Below, piece after piece: positions 51,001-61,096 of a stretch of DNA of 64,000 bases. How positions within the stretch are numbered: position 1 is the stretch's first letter; the number at the start of each line of letters is the position of its first letter. This DNA is from Taeniopygia guttata (lineage: Eukaryota > Chordata > Aves > Passeriformes > Estrildidae). Both the position numbers and the translations under genes were made by a program. The notes under the pieces are model-generated. The model was not told where the DNA came from and searched no databases. It saw only the letters and a program-made list of their open reading frames with translations. The DNA lies in contig NC_133028.1 in the NCBI RefSeq assembly GCF_048771995.1, positions 5,329,501 to 5,393,500 of the forward strand, written 5' to 3'.

Positions 51001-54000
51001 TCATTTCTAACAGAGGTGCTCGCAGGGCCCGCCCTCAGAGGTGTTGTATAAACGCAAAGCCAGCTCTCCCCAAGCAGCTTACAGCTCTAAAGCCCCAACC
51101 CTGTGCCAGCCCCACTCCCCCAGGCTGTCACAGCCCCACTGTCCACGGTCTCTGAGCCTGGTCATCTCAGTGTCCACTCCAGAACTGGGGAACTCTCCTC
51201 CTGCAGCTGCCCAGGGACAAGTGCTGTGGGTAAACACACCAATCTAACTTTAATTAAAACAAAAAAGAAACAGAAAAACAAGTTATCCTCTCCTAATCCT
51301 CCTCCCACGCCCAGGAACTGCTGTCCTGGCAAGGCAGGGATGGGTGTGAAGGTGGATGCCAAGCGAGGAGCCTCATCCAGCACCAGTCCCAAACCCCCAG
51401 CAGCACAGATTTATGGCACAGTTAATCAAGAGAGATTTGTCCAGGAGAACCAAACCCTTGGTGTCTCCCACACATCCCTGCTGTGCAAGGGAAGCCTTTC
51501 AGAGATAACATTGCTCCCTCCTGAGAGTTCTAACAAGCAAACACAAACGTATCCATTGCAAACAGCAGCTGCCCCCTGCCAGTGCAAACTGACAGCTGAG
51601 CCCACCCAGCTCCTCGGCAGTGACTCTGACCTCCTTCTCCATCATTTCTTGAAGCCAGCTTGCACAAGCACACAGACATTGCCTAATTTACCTAACCGGC
51701 ATCACAAATTGGACATTGAACTTTAATTAGCTGCGACAAAGGCAGAAACATTATCCTCAGTTTGCCTGGCCATAGAACAGCACAAAGGCCAACTATTTCA
51801 CTATTAAAGTCCAAAAGTACTGGTCTTAACCCAAATCAAAGGAGCCCCTATTTATGATGCCTCACAGCAACAGTGGTGTCTGGCTCCGTGCATTGTGAGA
51901 CGAGTCCCGCCTTGCACGACCCCTCAATGCACAATTTTGGGTTTGCCTTGGGTAAGAAAGGAGATGTTTATGCAACTACCAGAGCCCCCAGGCTCCCCCA
52001 TCTCACAGACTGATCACTTTTGATGGAGTTGGCTGGCAGGGGCTGGGTCCCACACAGCATGTGGCTGTGCTCTCAGGCAGGTACAGGCTGCTCAGAGGAA
52101 TGGGGCTGCAGAACAAACCAAACTTCCATGGGACATAAGGGAAGCCATCTGAACCTCAAAACACTAACCCAGCGAGAGGGAAGCAGGAAGGAAAAGGGAT
52201 TTTTTTTCTTCACTAACTGCTAGTATCTACATTCTTAGCAGCAACTCCTCACCCCGATTTCACCACTGCTGTTGCGAAAGGGCTGGCACAGCAAGCGCTT
52301 CGACAACCCCCTGCGTGACTGTAACCACTGATCGCTGAGCTCCAGATCAGGCTGTGCCAAACTTCAGGCAGCTCCAACCCTATCTGACATTCATGGGGCT
52401 GACTCAAGCCCCTGGCTGCATTTCCCTCCCTGCACAGCACAAGACAGAATCCCCTGGTCAGGGACTGTTGCTCCTTGCTTGGGTGCTCAGAAATGGGGTG
52501 CAGCAGCAGCGCATCCTGGATTTGGAGAAAGAAGCAGTACATGGCATTAGCCTGAACTCGCACCACAGCCCAGCTCGCAGGAGGGCGCACAGTGAAAGTT
52601 TGGAGGTGCAAGACATTACCCCAAATTCGGCGTACACAGTGCTGAGCTGGATCAGGCATGAAGCTGCTGCTAGGGAGGCACACACGGGGGAAGGAAAAGC
52701 AGTTTTCTTCCTTCGCCTCAGCTAAAGGAAGTGAAGTCCAAAACAAAGGACAAAGAGACTCAGGAAGACCCATCTGTGCACTCAGAACTGTTCATGCTCG
52801 GGGGGAGGGGGTGGTTTCCTAATTCCCCCCCACTGCATCCATGAACCTCGGGGCTGCTCTGTGCACTGCAGGAGTCCGTGCCACCTGAAGCCCATTCGTG
52901 CCCTGGGAAGTTCAGTACATTCCATACCCTGGGGAGTCCTGGCACTCCAGAGCCTGTCTCCGCACCTGGAGCTGCCTCACACAGCCCTGGCAGTGCACTG
53001 GAGGGTTCCGTGCACCCCTATGTTTTGTGGGGTCACAGCATCGCAAAGCCTGTCCCTGCACCCGGAGCGGCTCCATGAACCCAGGGCCATCCGTGCTCTG
53101 GGAGAGTCCGTGGCTGCCCTGTGCTTTGGGGGGGTCCCTGCACCCCAGAATCGCTCCATGCGTCCCAAGGTCCGTCCGTGCACCGGGGGACTCTGCACTC
53201 CCTGTGGTCGCTTCGTGCTTTGGGGAGTCCCGGCACCCCAGAGCCACTCTGTGTGCTGGGGGATCCGTGCATCCCGGAGCCTGTCCATGCACTGGGAAGC
53301 TCCGTGTACTGGGGGGTGTCCCGGCACCCCACAGCCTGTCCCTGCAAACCGGAGCCGCTCCATCCACTGCAAAAACCCGCGGCCGCCCTGTGCTTTGTGG
53401 AGCCCTGACACCCCGGAGTCGCTCCGTGCACCGGGGGGACTCCGTGCAACTCACGGCCCCTTCGAGCATCCAGAGTCCCGGCAAGCAGAGCCTGTCCCTG
53501 CTCCCGGAGCCCTCCACGCAGCCCGGGACCCGGAGACTCCGTGCACCATGCGGCCGCTCCGTGCTTTAGGGGGTCCCTGCACCCCGCAGTCGCTCCGTGC
53601 ACCCTGAGCTCAGTCCGGGGATTGGGGGGTCTCTACACCCCGCAGTCGCTCCGTGCACCCTGAGCTCAGTCCGGGGATTGGGGGGGTCTCTACACCCCGC
53701 AGTCGCTCCGTGCACCCTGAGCTCCGTCCGTGCACTGGGATCCTCCACGCAACCCGTGGTCCTTCGTGCATTCGGGGGTCCCGGCCCCCCGGAGCCTGTC
53801 GCTGCACTCCGGGATCTCTCTGCACTCCAGAGCCTCTCCATGCGCTGGGAAGTTCCGTGCTCCCCATGGTCGCTCCGTGTACTGGGGGTCCCGTCACCCT
53901 GGAGCCGCTCCGTGTACTCCATGGTCACTGCACGCACTGGGGGACCCCAGCCCCCTGCAGCCACTCTGTGCTTTGGGGGGTCCCTGCAGCCACTCTGTGC

Positions 54001-54337
54001 TTTGGGGGGTCCCTGCAGCCACTCTGTGCTTTGGGGGGTCCCTGCAGCCCGGAGCCCCTCCGTGCCCTCAGGGTCCGCCCGCGCTCCCGGAGGCTCCGCG
54101 CACCCCGGGCCGCCCCGAGCCCCCCGCGCCCCGCAGCAGCCCGGGCCGCCTCACCTGGACGTGCTTGTCCACGGCGGCGAAGGCGGCCCGTTTCTTGGCC
54201 TCCTCTGCCATGGTGCCGCCGAGCCGCCCGCGGGAGAAGCCGCGCCGCGCCGCCGCCCGCCCCGCTCGGACCCTCCCTGGCGGCCGGGCAGCCAGGGGCG
54301 TGCTCCGGAGCAGGGCGAGCCGGCCGGGGAGCCGCAT
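38087..54337 (-). CDS. RPIA: Ribose-5-phosphate isomerase A; nine coding exons
   Basis: Exons 54155-54337, 48797-48857, 46715-46770, 42955-43014, 42050-42114, 41651-41719, 41005-41146, 40429-40528 and 38087-38184 join in phase to 834 nt, 277 residues plus TGA. The cytosolic enzyme interconverts ribose 5-phosphate and ribulose 5-phosphate in the non-oxidative pentose phosphate pathway. Visible motifs are the phosphate-binding [24 protein letters not shown], and the active-site block AIDGADEVD...LIKGGGGCLTQEK. The residues matching E. coli RpiA Asp81, Asp84, Lys94 and Glu103 are D126, D129, K139 and E148. The end is [19 protein letters not shown]. The human protein is 311 residues with a longer, poorly conserved N-terminus. 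The first ATG (54337) has G at -3. A second in-frame ATG (54211, MAEEAKK) has the stronger GCACCATGG context and would give 235 residues. The gene is intact. Confidence 0.97.
38492..38978 (+). mobile_element. Solo LTR of an endogenous retrovirus, 487 bp, whole
   Basis: Has inverted ends TGTCCT...AGGACA, flanking direct repeats ctgc (38488-38491 and 38979-38982), and AATAAA at 38921-38926, about 50 bp before the 3' end. No internal region is present. It sits in RPIA intron 8, opposite to the gene. A 4 bp duplication suggests ERV1; an ERVL-type family is the alternative. Confidence 0.7.
39364..40200 (-). other. Long open frame in RPIA intron 8, 278 codons, probably not a gene
   Basis: ATG-initiated (40200-40198) and uninterrupted for 278 codons, on the same strand as RPIA. 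It runs across a CR1 remnant (39510-39582) and its translation resembles no protein I know. A coding role is doubtful. Confidence 0.12.
39510..39582 (+). mobile_element. CR1 LINE 3'-end fragment
   Basis: 'gatcccttccaaccccaaca' then 'attctgtgactctgtgat', a forward CR1 end in RPIA intron 8. Confidence 0.7.
40429..40528 (-). CDS. RPIA: RPIA exon 8
   Basis: 100 nt encoding [20 protein letters not shown] then [13 protein letters not shown]. This is the conserved TDNGNFILD segment. The donor is GTGATG. Confidence 0.97.
41005..41146 (-). CDS. RPIA: RPIA exon 7
   Basis: 142 nt encoding from [20 protein letters not shown] to [13 protein letters not shown]. It contains the conserved PIEVIPMA motif. 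The acceptor is CCTCAG and the donor GTGAGT. Confidence 0.97.
41651..41719 (-). CDS. RPIA: RPIA exon 6 (general base)
   Basis: 69 nt encoding [20 protein letters not shown] then ADY. It holds the catalytic glutamate in TQEK. Human has GYASRF where this bird has GFAKCF. Confidence 0.96.
41995..42039 (+). repeat. (GACA)n microsatellite, about 11 units
   Basis: A perfect tetranucleotide run of 45 bp. On the RPIA transcript it is (TGTC)n and begins about 10 nt after the exon 5 donor site. Confidence 0.97.
42050..42114 (-). CDS. RPIA: RPIA exon 5 (active site)
   Basis: 65 nt encoding [20 protein letters not shown] and on into the glycine run. It holds the two catalytic-site aspartates and the lysine. 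The donor GTGAGC lies about ten bases before a (GACA)n microsatellite. Confidence 0.96.
42570..42845 (-). mobile_element. CR1 LINE fragment, older
   Basis: Starts 'atcatagaatcattaaggtt' and includes 'tccaccactgccctgggcag' and 'tttcctaatatccaatctaa'. A reversed CR1 tail in RPIA intron 4, ending about 110 bp from exon 4. Confidence 0.85.
42955..43014 (-). CDS. RPIA: RPIA exon 4
   Basis: 60 nt encoding [20 protein letters not shown], matching human with four substitutions. The donor is GTAAGT, phase 0. Confidence 0.97.
43692..44480 (-). mobile_element. CR1 LINE, older, about 790 bp
   Basis: A long reversed CR1: 'aatcacagaattttttagcc', 'gccactgctaaaccatgtcc', 'gagaagagaccaaccctgac', 'caggttgttgtggcc'-like and 'cacccaacttggtgtcaact'. 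The divergence indicates an old copy. It lies in RPIA intron 3. Confidence 0.85.
45798..45935 (-). mobile_element. CR1 LINE fragment, old
   Basis: 'ccatccaacctccagggcaa' then 'agcagggtcagctgccaggt', the reverse of an old CR1 tail. In RPIA intron 3. Confidence 0.65.
46715..46770 (-). CDS. RPIA: RPIA exon 3
   Basis: 56 nt encoding [19 protein letters not shown], near-identical to human. The donor is GTGAGT, and phase returns to 0. Confidence 0.97.
47848..48002 (+). mobile_element. CR1 LINE 3'-end fragment
   Basis: 'ctgggctgcccagggaagtg' to 'cccaaccttaatgattctgt', a forward CR1 tail. In RPIA intron 2, opposite to the gene. Confidence 0.8.
48797..48857 (-). CDS. RPIA: RPIA exon 2
   Basis: 61 nt encoding [20 protein letters not shown] plus one base. 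This is the phosphate-binding GxGSGST loop at the N-terminus of the fold. Confidence 0.97.
52860..54050 (+). repeat. GC-rich minisatellite array, basic unit about 28-29 bp
   Basis: A degenerate array built on motifs such as 'gagccgctccgtgcac', 'tgggg' and 'gtcccggcacccc'. Clear subunits are a 56-57 bp repeat at 53585, 53641 and 53698, and a perfect 29 bp repeat starting at 53956, 53985 and 54014. Stops are rare in several frames, so long spurious ORFs cover it. It forms the first 1.2 kb of RPIA intron 1. Confidence 0.85.
54155..54337 (-). CDS. RPIA: RPIA exon 1
   Basis: Encodes residues 1-61, a basic, alanine-rich leader ([20 protein letters not shown]) followed by [19 protein letters not shown], which aligns with human [20 protein letters not shown]. 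The donor is GTGAGG, phase 0. The start could be 54337 or 54211. Confidence 0.9.
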
Positions 54338-54452
54338 GCCGGCGCGGCCCGCCCCCGGGGGGCTCTTCCTCACGGGCTGCAGGCCTGGGCCGTGCCGGCT
54401 CCTCTCCTCCTCCGCCTCCGCCTCCTCCTCCTCTTTCTCCTCCGCCGGGAGG

Positions 54453-54466
54453 CTGGGACTTGTAGT
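54453..54466 (-). promoter_or_regulatory. ZNF143/Staf-like site
   Basis: The minus strand reads ACTACAAGTCCCAG, one mismatch from the core ACTACAATTCCCAG. It lies 116 bp upstream of the first RPIA ATG. Confidence 0.6.
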
Positions 54467-54479
54467 GCTGCGTGCGGCG

Positions 54480-54499
54480 AACTACAGCTCCCACAATGC
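54480..54499 (+). promoter_or_regulatory. ZNF143/Staf-like site, second, opposite orientation
   Basis: AACTACAGCTCCCACAATGC matches the long ZNF143 (SBS2-type) form ACTACAnnTCCCAnnATGC. Together with the inverted site at 54453 it makes a divergent pair. Confidence 0.65.
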
Positions 54500-54544
54500 C
54501 CGACATCCCCGGAGCAACTTGTTGCATCGATGTGTAAGTACCGA

Positions 54545-55640
54545 GTAAATGCTAAGTACCGAGAGACCGGGTTTGCCGAGGCTGGAAAGGTTCAGGAGTA
54601 GAGGTGTCCCAGCGGGAAGTGCTGGGGGAGGAGGGAGGATGGCGGGGAGAGCCCCTTCAGGAGGCCAGGCAAGGCACTGAGCTCAGGGAGTTACTGGAAC
54701 TCTGGCCGGGCTCCACAGGTTTTGAGGAAGAGCCTTTCTTGGACTTTCACTCAAATTTTAGCACGATCTCTCTCGAAAGTAGCAACAGGGAGATGAAAAA
54801 TGCCAGAGCTCCTCTGGACACAATGGTATAAACCAGCACTTAGTCCTTACCCCACCCTGCAGGAGGGTCAGGACAAAACCCCAGGGAGATCTGCTCTCCT
54901 GAAGCACACAGAGCCTCTTTTTATTTGTCATAGCTTTTCCCCCTACCCTGGGTTGACCTCTGATGAAGTTGTTTCTGAAACAGACAGGCAGAGCAACCTT
55001 GAAGTCCCTCTACAGAGGCGTTTTCACTCCTGTGAGCCACATTAGGACCATTCACAGGCACCTCACTTTCTCTCCAGCTGCAATCCCACAAAGGTGGATG
55101 AGAATTGCAGGTATTTACCCCTTACTACTCACTCCAAGGCCAGTCCACAATTCGTTGAGAATAATCTTTTTATAATCTTTTTATTTGCTCAACAGAAAAG
55201 CTGCCACTGACTTCTCTTTTTTGATTCTGTGTATGACTGGCTTGCTTTTGCTGCCAACCTCTGATTCTGCTGCGATTTTCAAGGACTAGAAACATTTCCT
55301 TTTGTTCTCCCTGGGCCGGCACGTCAGTCCTTGAACAATGGGGTGAGATTTCAACAAAGACTCTATTATCATTGCCCGGGCTTATCTCATCTCGGTGAGG
55401 CCTTACCTTTCTGTACAGAGCAGGTGACTCGCTGTTAAGAGCAGCACGTGGTTCTATGCAGCGCTTCAGTGTTTTCTGCCAGTTGGCAACGATTTTTCCT
55501 GCAAGTTACTCATTTTAAAGTCTAAATACACACATCTAGTGGGATATATATTCCGAGGGAATCAGACCCAAACACTGCCCTCTTCCATGGTGCAAGAAGG
55601 GTAAAACTGAAGGAGCTTTGCTTTGGGAGGCATTACAAGA
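54545..55640. other. Region upstream of RPIA, nothing recognised
   Basis: Falls quickly to ordinary GC content. No exon, repeat family or RNA gene was recognised. Confidence 0.45.
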
Positions 55641-55644
55641 GTAT

Positions 55645-55908
55645 GTAGTGACAGGACAAGGGGGAATGGCTTTAAACTGAGAGTAGGTTTAGATTAAATA
55701 TTAGGGGGAAAAATTTACTGTGAGGATGGTGAAGCACTGGAACAGGTTGCCCAGAGAAGCTATGGCTGCCTCAGTTGTTTAAAGCTAGGTTGGAAGGAGC
55801 TCTGGGCAACTTAGTCTAGTGAAAGGTGTCTCTGCCCACAGCAGGGGCTGAAACAAGATGGTCTTTAAGGTCTTTTCCAACCCAGGCCATTCCATGATTC
55901 TATGATTA
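55645..55908 (+). mobile_element. CR1 LINE fragment, about 260 bp
   Basis: 'aagggggaatggctttaaac', 'tggaacaggttgcccagaga' and 'ccattccatgattctatgat', a forward CR1 tail of moderate divergence between RPIA and EIF2AK3. Confidence 0.92.
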
Positions 55909-56861
55909 TTCTGTTCAGGATCCTAAGTATGTGCCTGAACTGAAGAACAGTCACCAGGGTTTTATGTTGACTCGGGAAGCCCAGCCTGGGCTTCTCTCAC
56001 ATCCCACTGTTGAGGGGAGTATTAGTGCAGAAGTGTGGGGTGATAAACCTGTTGTACCCTCACAGCAACAGCTGAGAGCTTTGGCTTGAAACACATCTTG
56101 CAGTGCCTGGGGAAGCACAAACACTTCCACTTCTAGATAATGACCATTCTGTTAGCAAATTATCTGAATCTGTTGGCACGTTACAGCTCCAGTAAAAGCA
56201 GAAAATCTTTCATTTATGCTGTGCTGAGCCTTGCCTGTGCACAAAAAATTGGTAGTGAGCATTTTAGAAATGGATCTTCTGTGAATTTCAGCAACAACCA
56301 GTTCTGTTTGCAAACAGCTCAAAGTCCTTCTGTACAAGCCTGGTTTTGTCCATGTCAAAGCTTCTCCAGGAGCCAACTCTCACCCTCTGTGCTTCAGTGC
56401 AAGGAGGTGTTTGAACCTGCTTTGAACAGACATTCTGCCTGTCAAGCAGCAACTGCGAGGTGTCAACCCCAACAAAAACCCCGCTGAGGAAGGAGCAGCT
56501 CGGCCCTTTCAGGCCGTCAGGGCGACTGCGTGACTCCGGGTGCTGAATTCTCCATCCGAGGCTGAAATTACATGGTAGGAAAATTACATGGTAGCTGAGA
56601 TAACAACTTGCTGTTGACAAAAAGGCAAGAGCCTGTTCTTCGCTGCCTTCAGTCACCATCCTCACGCAGCCTGGGTGCTGTTTATGCTGGTGCTGGCATT
56701 CCCATGACCCTGTGCTGATTCACCTTGCCATGCTGGCAAGAAAAAGCAGTTTCTTCTTGCCAGGTGAGTGAGGTGGCAAGAAGAAGTGGGTCAGCCAAAC
56801 TTAATATATCTCTCTGAAAGGGAGTTTTGTAACTGGCTTAAGCTGCTCTGGTCTAAGATAG

Positions 56862-56884
56862 AAAAAAAAAAAAAAAAAAAAAAA
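56862..56884 (+). repeat. Poly(A) tract
   Basis: An uninterrupted run of 23 A with no recognisable retroelement directly before it. Confidence 0.9.
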
Positions 56885-58529
56885 GAGCATTCCCACCTTA
56901 TGGTCCATCGCTTGCCAACTTTTCCTGCTACTTCCATGTGTTGGTAGAGAACTGCTCTTTCTGAAAGGTAAAGCAACCAAAACAATCAAGGTCAGTTTTC
57001 CTTGACCTTTCCTGAGGAAGGCAGTAAGATCTATGAGTTGTAGAGGGATGGCTGTGGGACCATCTTCCATGGCAGGCTTAACCCAGCCTAAACCAGCTGG
57101 AAAAGTGCATTCTAACCCAAGTGAAATCCTGGTGAAGGCACAGCCCCTCTGGGTGGCAGATGTGTTGATCCAATTAACTACTCCTCTCTCATTGATTAGG
57201 CATGAAACAGCTGAAATCCAAGACCCATGAAAGTAAAACTTCACCAACACAGTGGTGAAACCAAGTGGAAGATGGAGAATTTCCCAAACTCTCTTTCTGG
57301 TTGGCAGCAGCACTCCAAGCTTGTCACATCCCTGCAATTTACATTCCTGTGACCTAATTTTTTTATCCTGCAAACTCCAGTTCAGTGACATTTCCTCAGA
57401 ATAACACCTGCCTCCCTGCTTGTCTCTGGTTTGATCTGTCAGGTGAAGAATTACTCGGTTTTATTCTGCTTGTGAGAAGGCATCAGCAGGGGTGCCAGTA
57501 TGCTAATTACAACATAGGCAGCTTCTGGAAGGTCTGGATTCTCCTGGAATTGGGAGGTGCTAAGAGCAGCCCTGGGCACAGGGCAGCCACGAGGTGGCAC
57601 GCTGGGCTTTCACTGCTGCACCTCGCTCTTCCAGGAGCAAGTTATTCGGGAAAAGCAGGCAGATCTTCAGTGGAGTTATGTAAAACACCATTCCTGTTAA
57701 CATCCATCCATCCATCCTGCAAGAACAGGCTTTGATTTCCACATAAGTGGCTAGTCAGATTCAAAGTTATTGTCATATGACTGAAATAGATCTCTTATGT
57801 CAGTCAGTCAAAACAGAATGGAGGATGTGAGTCATGCTTTGCAAAAAGCAGGAAGTTTGGTTTTGTTGGCACAAATTTTTAATACAGAGAGAAAATTATA
57901 GGGCTGCATTGCCATGTTTGTCATAAGGATTCGAGAATAACATTGTCCATCCCTTGGAGATATGTTTCCAAAACAAGAAAAATAAGAGCTTTTGCATTCT
58001 GATTATTATTCATTATTCCTCGGTGCCACAGAATCTAGGAGGAGTCTTGAGGGAAACGTGCACTCTGAGAAGTGCCAGATCCTCCCCAAAATAAAAGGCT
58101 GCGATTGGAAGGCTGCTGATCTTGGGAGGGGACAGGAGAAAATGAGGTCATGCTCATGGGTGCGAGAGGGACGCTTGCAGGAGGTGGTGGTTGTTCTGCC
58201 TGAAGCGTGATAAACCCAGCACAAAGGTAGAAGTGCAAGTCTAGTCGTGACATATCCCGATATTCTGGACCTTTCTGGGGCCTGTGGTTATGTCTCTGAG
58301 CCCCTCAAATAACTGTGGGACAAGAGATATGTTGCTGCAAAAAAGCATGGCAAGGAATCAGCTTTTCTTCATTGCCTAGGAATATAATGGAGTTTAAAAT
58401 TTAAAAATTTTAAAATTACCCTTCAATGTGAGTGTTCAAAACATCACCATGCAAGAAAAAATGAATTTAAATGGAGACAGGTGCAGCAGGGGAGGGCAAG
58501 TTAGAGCAGAGAGCCAAATGTGTAAGGGA

Positions 58530-58745
58530 AGAATAAAAGCCTTTGGCTTGGTTTGCCTAGAGAAACAAGGAATTTGATTACTCTTTATGAACATATGAAA
58601 GGATAGACACTCGAGAGAGAGGAGTTATCTAAATAAAGAAAATAGTAGCACAAGACCATATGGGTACAGTAATAAAATGTCATTTAAGTTACTAAAAATG
58701 ACATGTGCCATTTGGCATGTGGCACAAGGTAAATTCTTTTAGACT
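58530..58745 (+). mobile_element. Ancient CR1/L3-like 3' region
   Basis: 'gagaaacaaggaatttgatt', 'actctttatgaacatatgaa' and 'gagagaggagttatctaaat' resemble the 3' region of old reptile CR1 elements. Strongly diverged. Confidence 0.5.
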
Positions 58746-59159
58746 TTGTTATAATGAAGTAAAAAAAACCCAAACAAAAATCCCTCGATTGCAATTCAGT
58801 GGTTGGCTGGGGAGCAGTGTTTGTGACCTGGGTTTGCATACACCTGGTGCTCTAAAAGAGCTGTAATTCCAAATCATCAGAAAATAAGAGTGCAAGTAGG
58901 AAGAAAAAATTTAGGTGTAAGTCTAAAAATGACAATTATGAGCACTTTTTAAAGAATTCATTGGGCAATCAAAGAGCCACAACTTCAAGGGAGAAAAAAC
59001 ATTGACAGGTCTTGTTTTATTAATGGACTGGAGAGTGTGAGTAAAATAAAAAAAAGAAATAGCCAAAACGGAGAAAGCAGGAAATAAGAAAGTGTTGGTA
59101 CAAATGAGAAGCTGTGAGAAGCAGAGTAGTTATTTGAAGTGAAGCACATGAAAGGAAAT

Positions 59160-60060
59160 CCATAGCTGGCAAGGCTAAATCCCTGAAAACCCCAGAAGTG
59201 AATGGTACAGGCCCATTACTAGATGGCCATGATTAAAATGTCAATAACAATGCTGAAGGGCTCACTGAACATTTATGATCTGTGTTTGTAAAGAAGCAGG
59301 AAGATACATACATGTGTGGGGGTCACTTGACAGTGATGTGATTCATTTCAGTGCATTAGTGACCAGTGGAGCTCTTTTCTTCCAGGGATAACTGCGGCCC
59401 AGGAGGTTGGAAACAGCTGAATGCAGAGACCCCTTGTGTGTTGGTGTTCCTCGTTAGTGAACCTTGATTGACCAGGGCAATTCTAGGAGGCTCAAAAAGT
59501 GCCAGGTTGGTGCCTGTCTTCAGGAAAGGAGGCTGCATGAAATGGAGGAAATGTGGATTTGATAACACCAGATCTATGGATAATGTCCTGGATAAATACC
59601 AAAAAAGGGTGTTATGTCACTCATTAAAGAATTAGTAATGCAAGTCAGAGGTCTAATAGAAATCTCATTTCATGCTTCTAAAAAGACAACAAATAATTCA
59701 ATTTCCTCCAAAAGGAAGGAAAGCTGTAATAAACTTTTATAAGCACTTTTACTTAGAACTGCACAATATTTTAATTAAACAGGGTAATAAAGCATCAGTG
59801 AAGAATACATTAAACACTGGTCACAGAAATTATTTTTTTATAAGTGGTTATAAATCACTGTTGAATAAGGTGCTTCTAATAGGACCCTCCAGGATCATAT
59901 GTGCTACACACATATGTAATCAATATTTTCATTAGTCATTTGGAAATAAATACAAAATCAGCCCTAATCCAGTTTGCAGATGACATCCTCATCAGTTGGG
60001 TGGTACCATCAGGATGACAGAGGAATTCAAAATATGGTAAACTGGGTAAGGAAAAAACTG
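59160..60060 (+). mobile_element. Ancient CR1 ORF2 remnant with reverse-transcriptase motif
   Basis: Translation in changing frames gives ARLVPVFRKG (59500 region), then INIFISHLEI and IQFADDILIS (59920-59995). These match CR1 ANVTPVFKKG, FNIFINDLD and KFADDTKL, in the right order. The FADD motif is the polymerase active site. The copy is heavily decayed and predates the bird CR1 3' ends elsewhere in the window. Confidence 0.6.
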
Positions 60061-60133
60061 GGGAAAAACTAACTCTGAAGGCAGCAATTACGTATCATAT
60101 GTATCATTTATATCAAGTATATAATAAAGAGAG

Positions 60134-60290
60134 ACTCACAGGATGAGTCAGGCTGGAAGGGATCTCCAAGATCATCTCATTCCACCCCCTGCCATGGGCA
60201 GGGACACCTTCCACTAGAGCAGGTTCCTCTGAGCCCCATCCAGCCTGGCCTGGAACACTTCCAGGATGGGGCAGTCACAATTTTCCTGGA
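60134..60290 (-). mobile_element. CR1 LINE fragment
   Basis: 'ctcacaggatgagtcaggct' and 'gggcagggacaccttccact' show a reversed CR1 tail. Confidence 0.85.
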
Positions 60291-60324
60291 CAGATCTGTG
60301 AACACATGGAGGGAACAGGAGTTT

Positions 60325-60457
60325 AAGGTACCACAGGGGCTTTCTGGGGTTGCAAAGACACCGGGCATAAGTGCTGGGGTGGAGGCGCACAGAAAGCCGC
60401 AGAAAGGTGGTGATTTATTAAAAAAATATGGATATTGATCTAGTATCGATATCCAAC
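60325..60457 (-). mobile_element. Possible LTR end fragment
   Basis: On the minus strand AATAAA is followed by 'tcaccacctttctgcggctt' and then a U5-like stretch. It resembles the R-U5 end of a songbird LTR from memory. Edges are unknown. An imperfect palindrome (60430-60454) lies at its boundary with the next LTR. Confidence 0.3.
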
Positions 60458-61096
60458 TGTGACGGACAAAAACTCTTGAACAGTTTAAAGTTAGAAAGTG
60501 TGTGTTTATTGTGTGTGGGACAGCTCCCAAATACACACCACACCTTCCAGGTGATTACAGAGTCTTTTTATCCATACAAGTATTGAATACACAAAATACA
60601 AATACATATTCATAATTTTAGTACATCCCATTCCCCGCTTCGTATGCTAATCACTCCAAAAGCTATTAAGCATGCGTAGTTTGTCCCTTGAAATGGGTCG
60701 GTGGTCCCTTTTATGGGGAGGGGTCCCAAAATGAGGAAGTAAATGAAGTCTTCTTCGTTCTGACCTTTCTATCTTTTCAATGCAAGTATGACAAATGAAC
60801 TCTTGGTAGAACTCCCATTCCTTATCTTCAATTGGTTTTGGAACAGAGGAAGCCCACAATTGTCTTATGTTCCTAAAAGCTATTTATCAGTTTCTATATT
60901 CTTCATTATAAACCCAGCTAACTAAACATTGTGCTGACAAGCAATCAATTATTAGTTAACTACTAACTCCTAACTTTATCAAGGCCTACTCATTTATTAT
61001 TATTATTTTAATTAACTCTAGTAAGGCTTATTTCTAACTAAAATCTTAGCTCTTCCAAAGTCTCTAAATGCCCTGCCCTCAGCTCGCTCCCTCACA
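60458..61096 (-). mobile_element. Solo LTR, ERVL-like (family tentative), 5' edge uncertain
   Basis: On the minus strand it ends 'gagtttttgtccgtcaca', with AATAAA at 60510-60505 and a TATA-like ATAAAA at 60714-60709. The layout is of an LTR, and the family is one I recall from songbirds. The 5' edge may be at 61096 (TGTGAGG...TCACA ends), or nearer 61035. No target duplication was established. It lies next to the EIF2AK3 promoter and reads away from that gene. Confidence 0.6.

Larger units (their letters stand above)
54051..54540 (-). promoter_or_regulatory. RPIA: RPIA CpG-rich promoter
   Basis: CpG-dense sequence around and upstream of exon 1, with a CT-rich tract (54400-54440) and ZNF143-type sites immediately beyond. 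No TATA box was seen. This is a typical housekeeping promoter layout. Confidence 0.7.

Noticed and set aside
52898-54548. Several long overlapping frames (200-334 codons) on both strands
   Set aside because: They are stop-poor readings of the GC-rich minisatellite and the RPIA promoter, with repetitive translations. Only RPIA exon 1 is real there.
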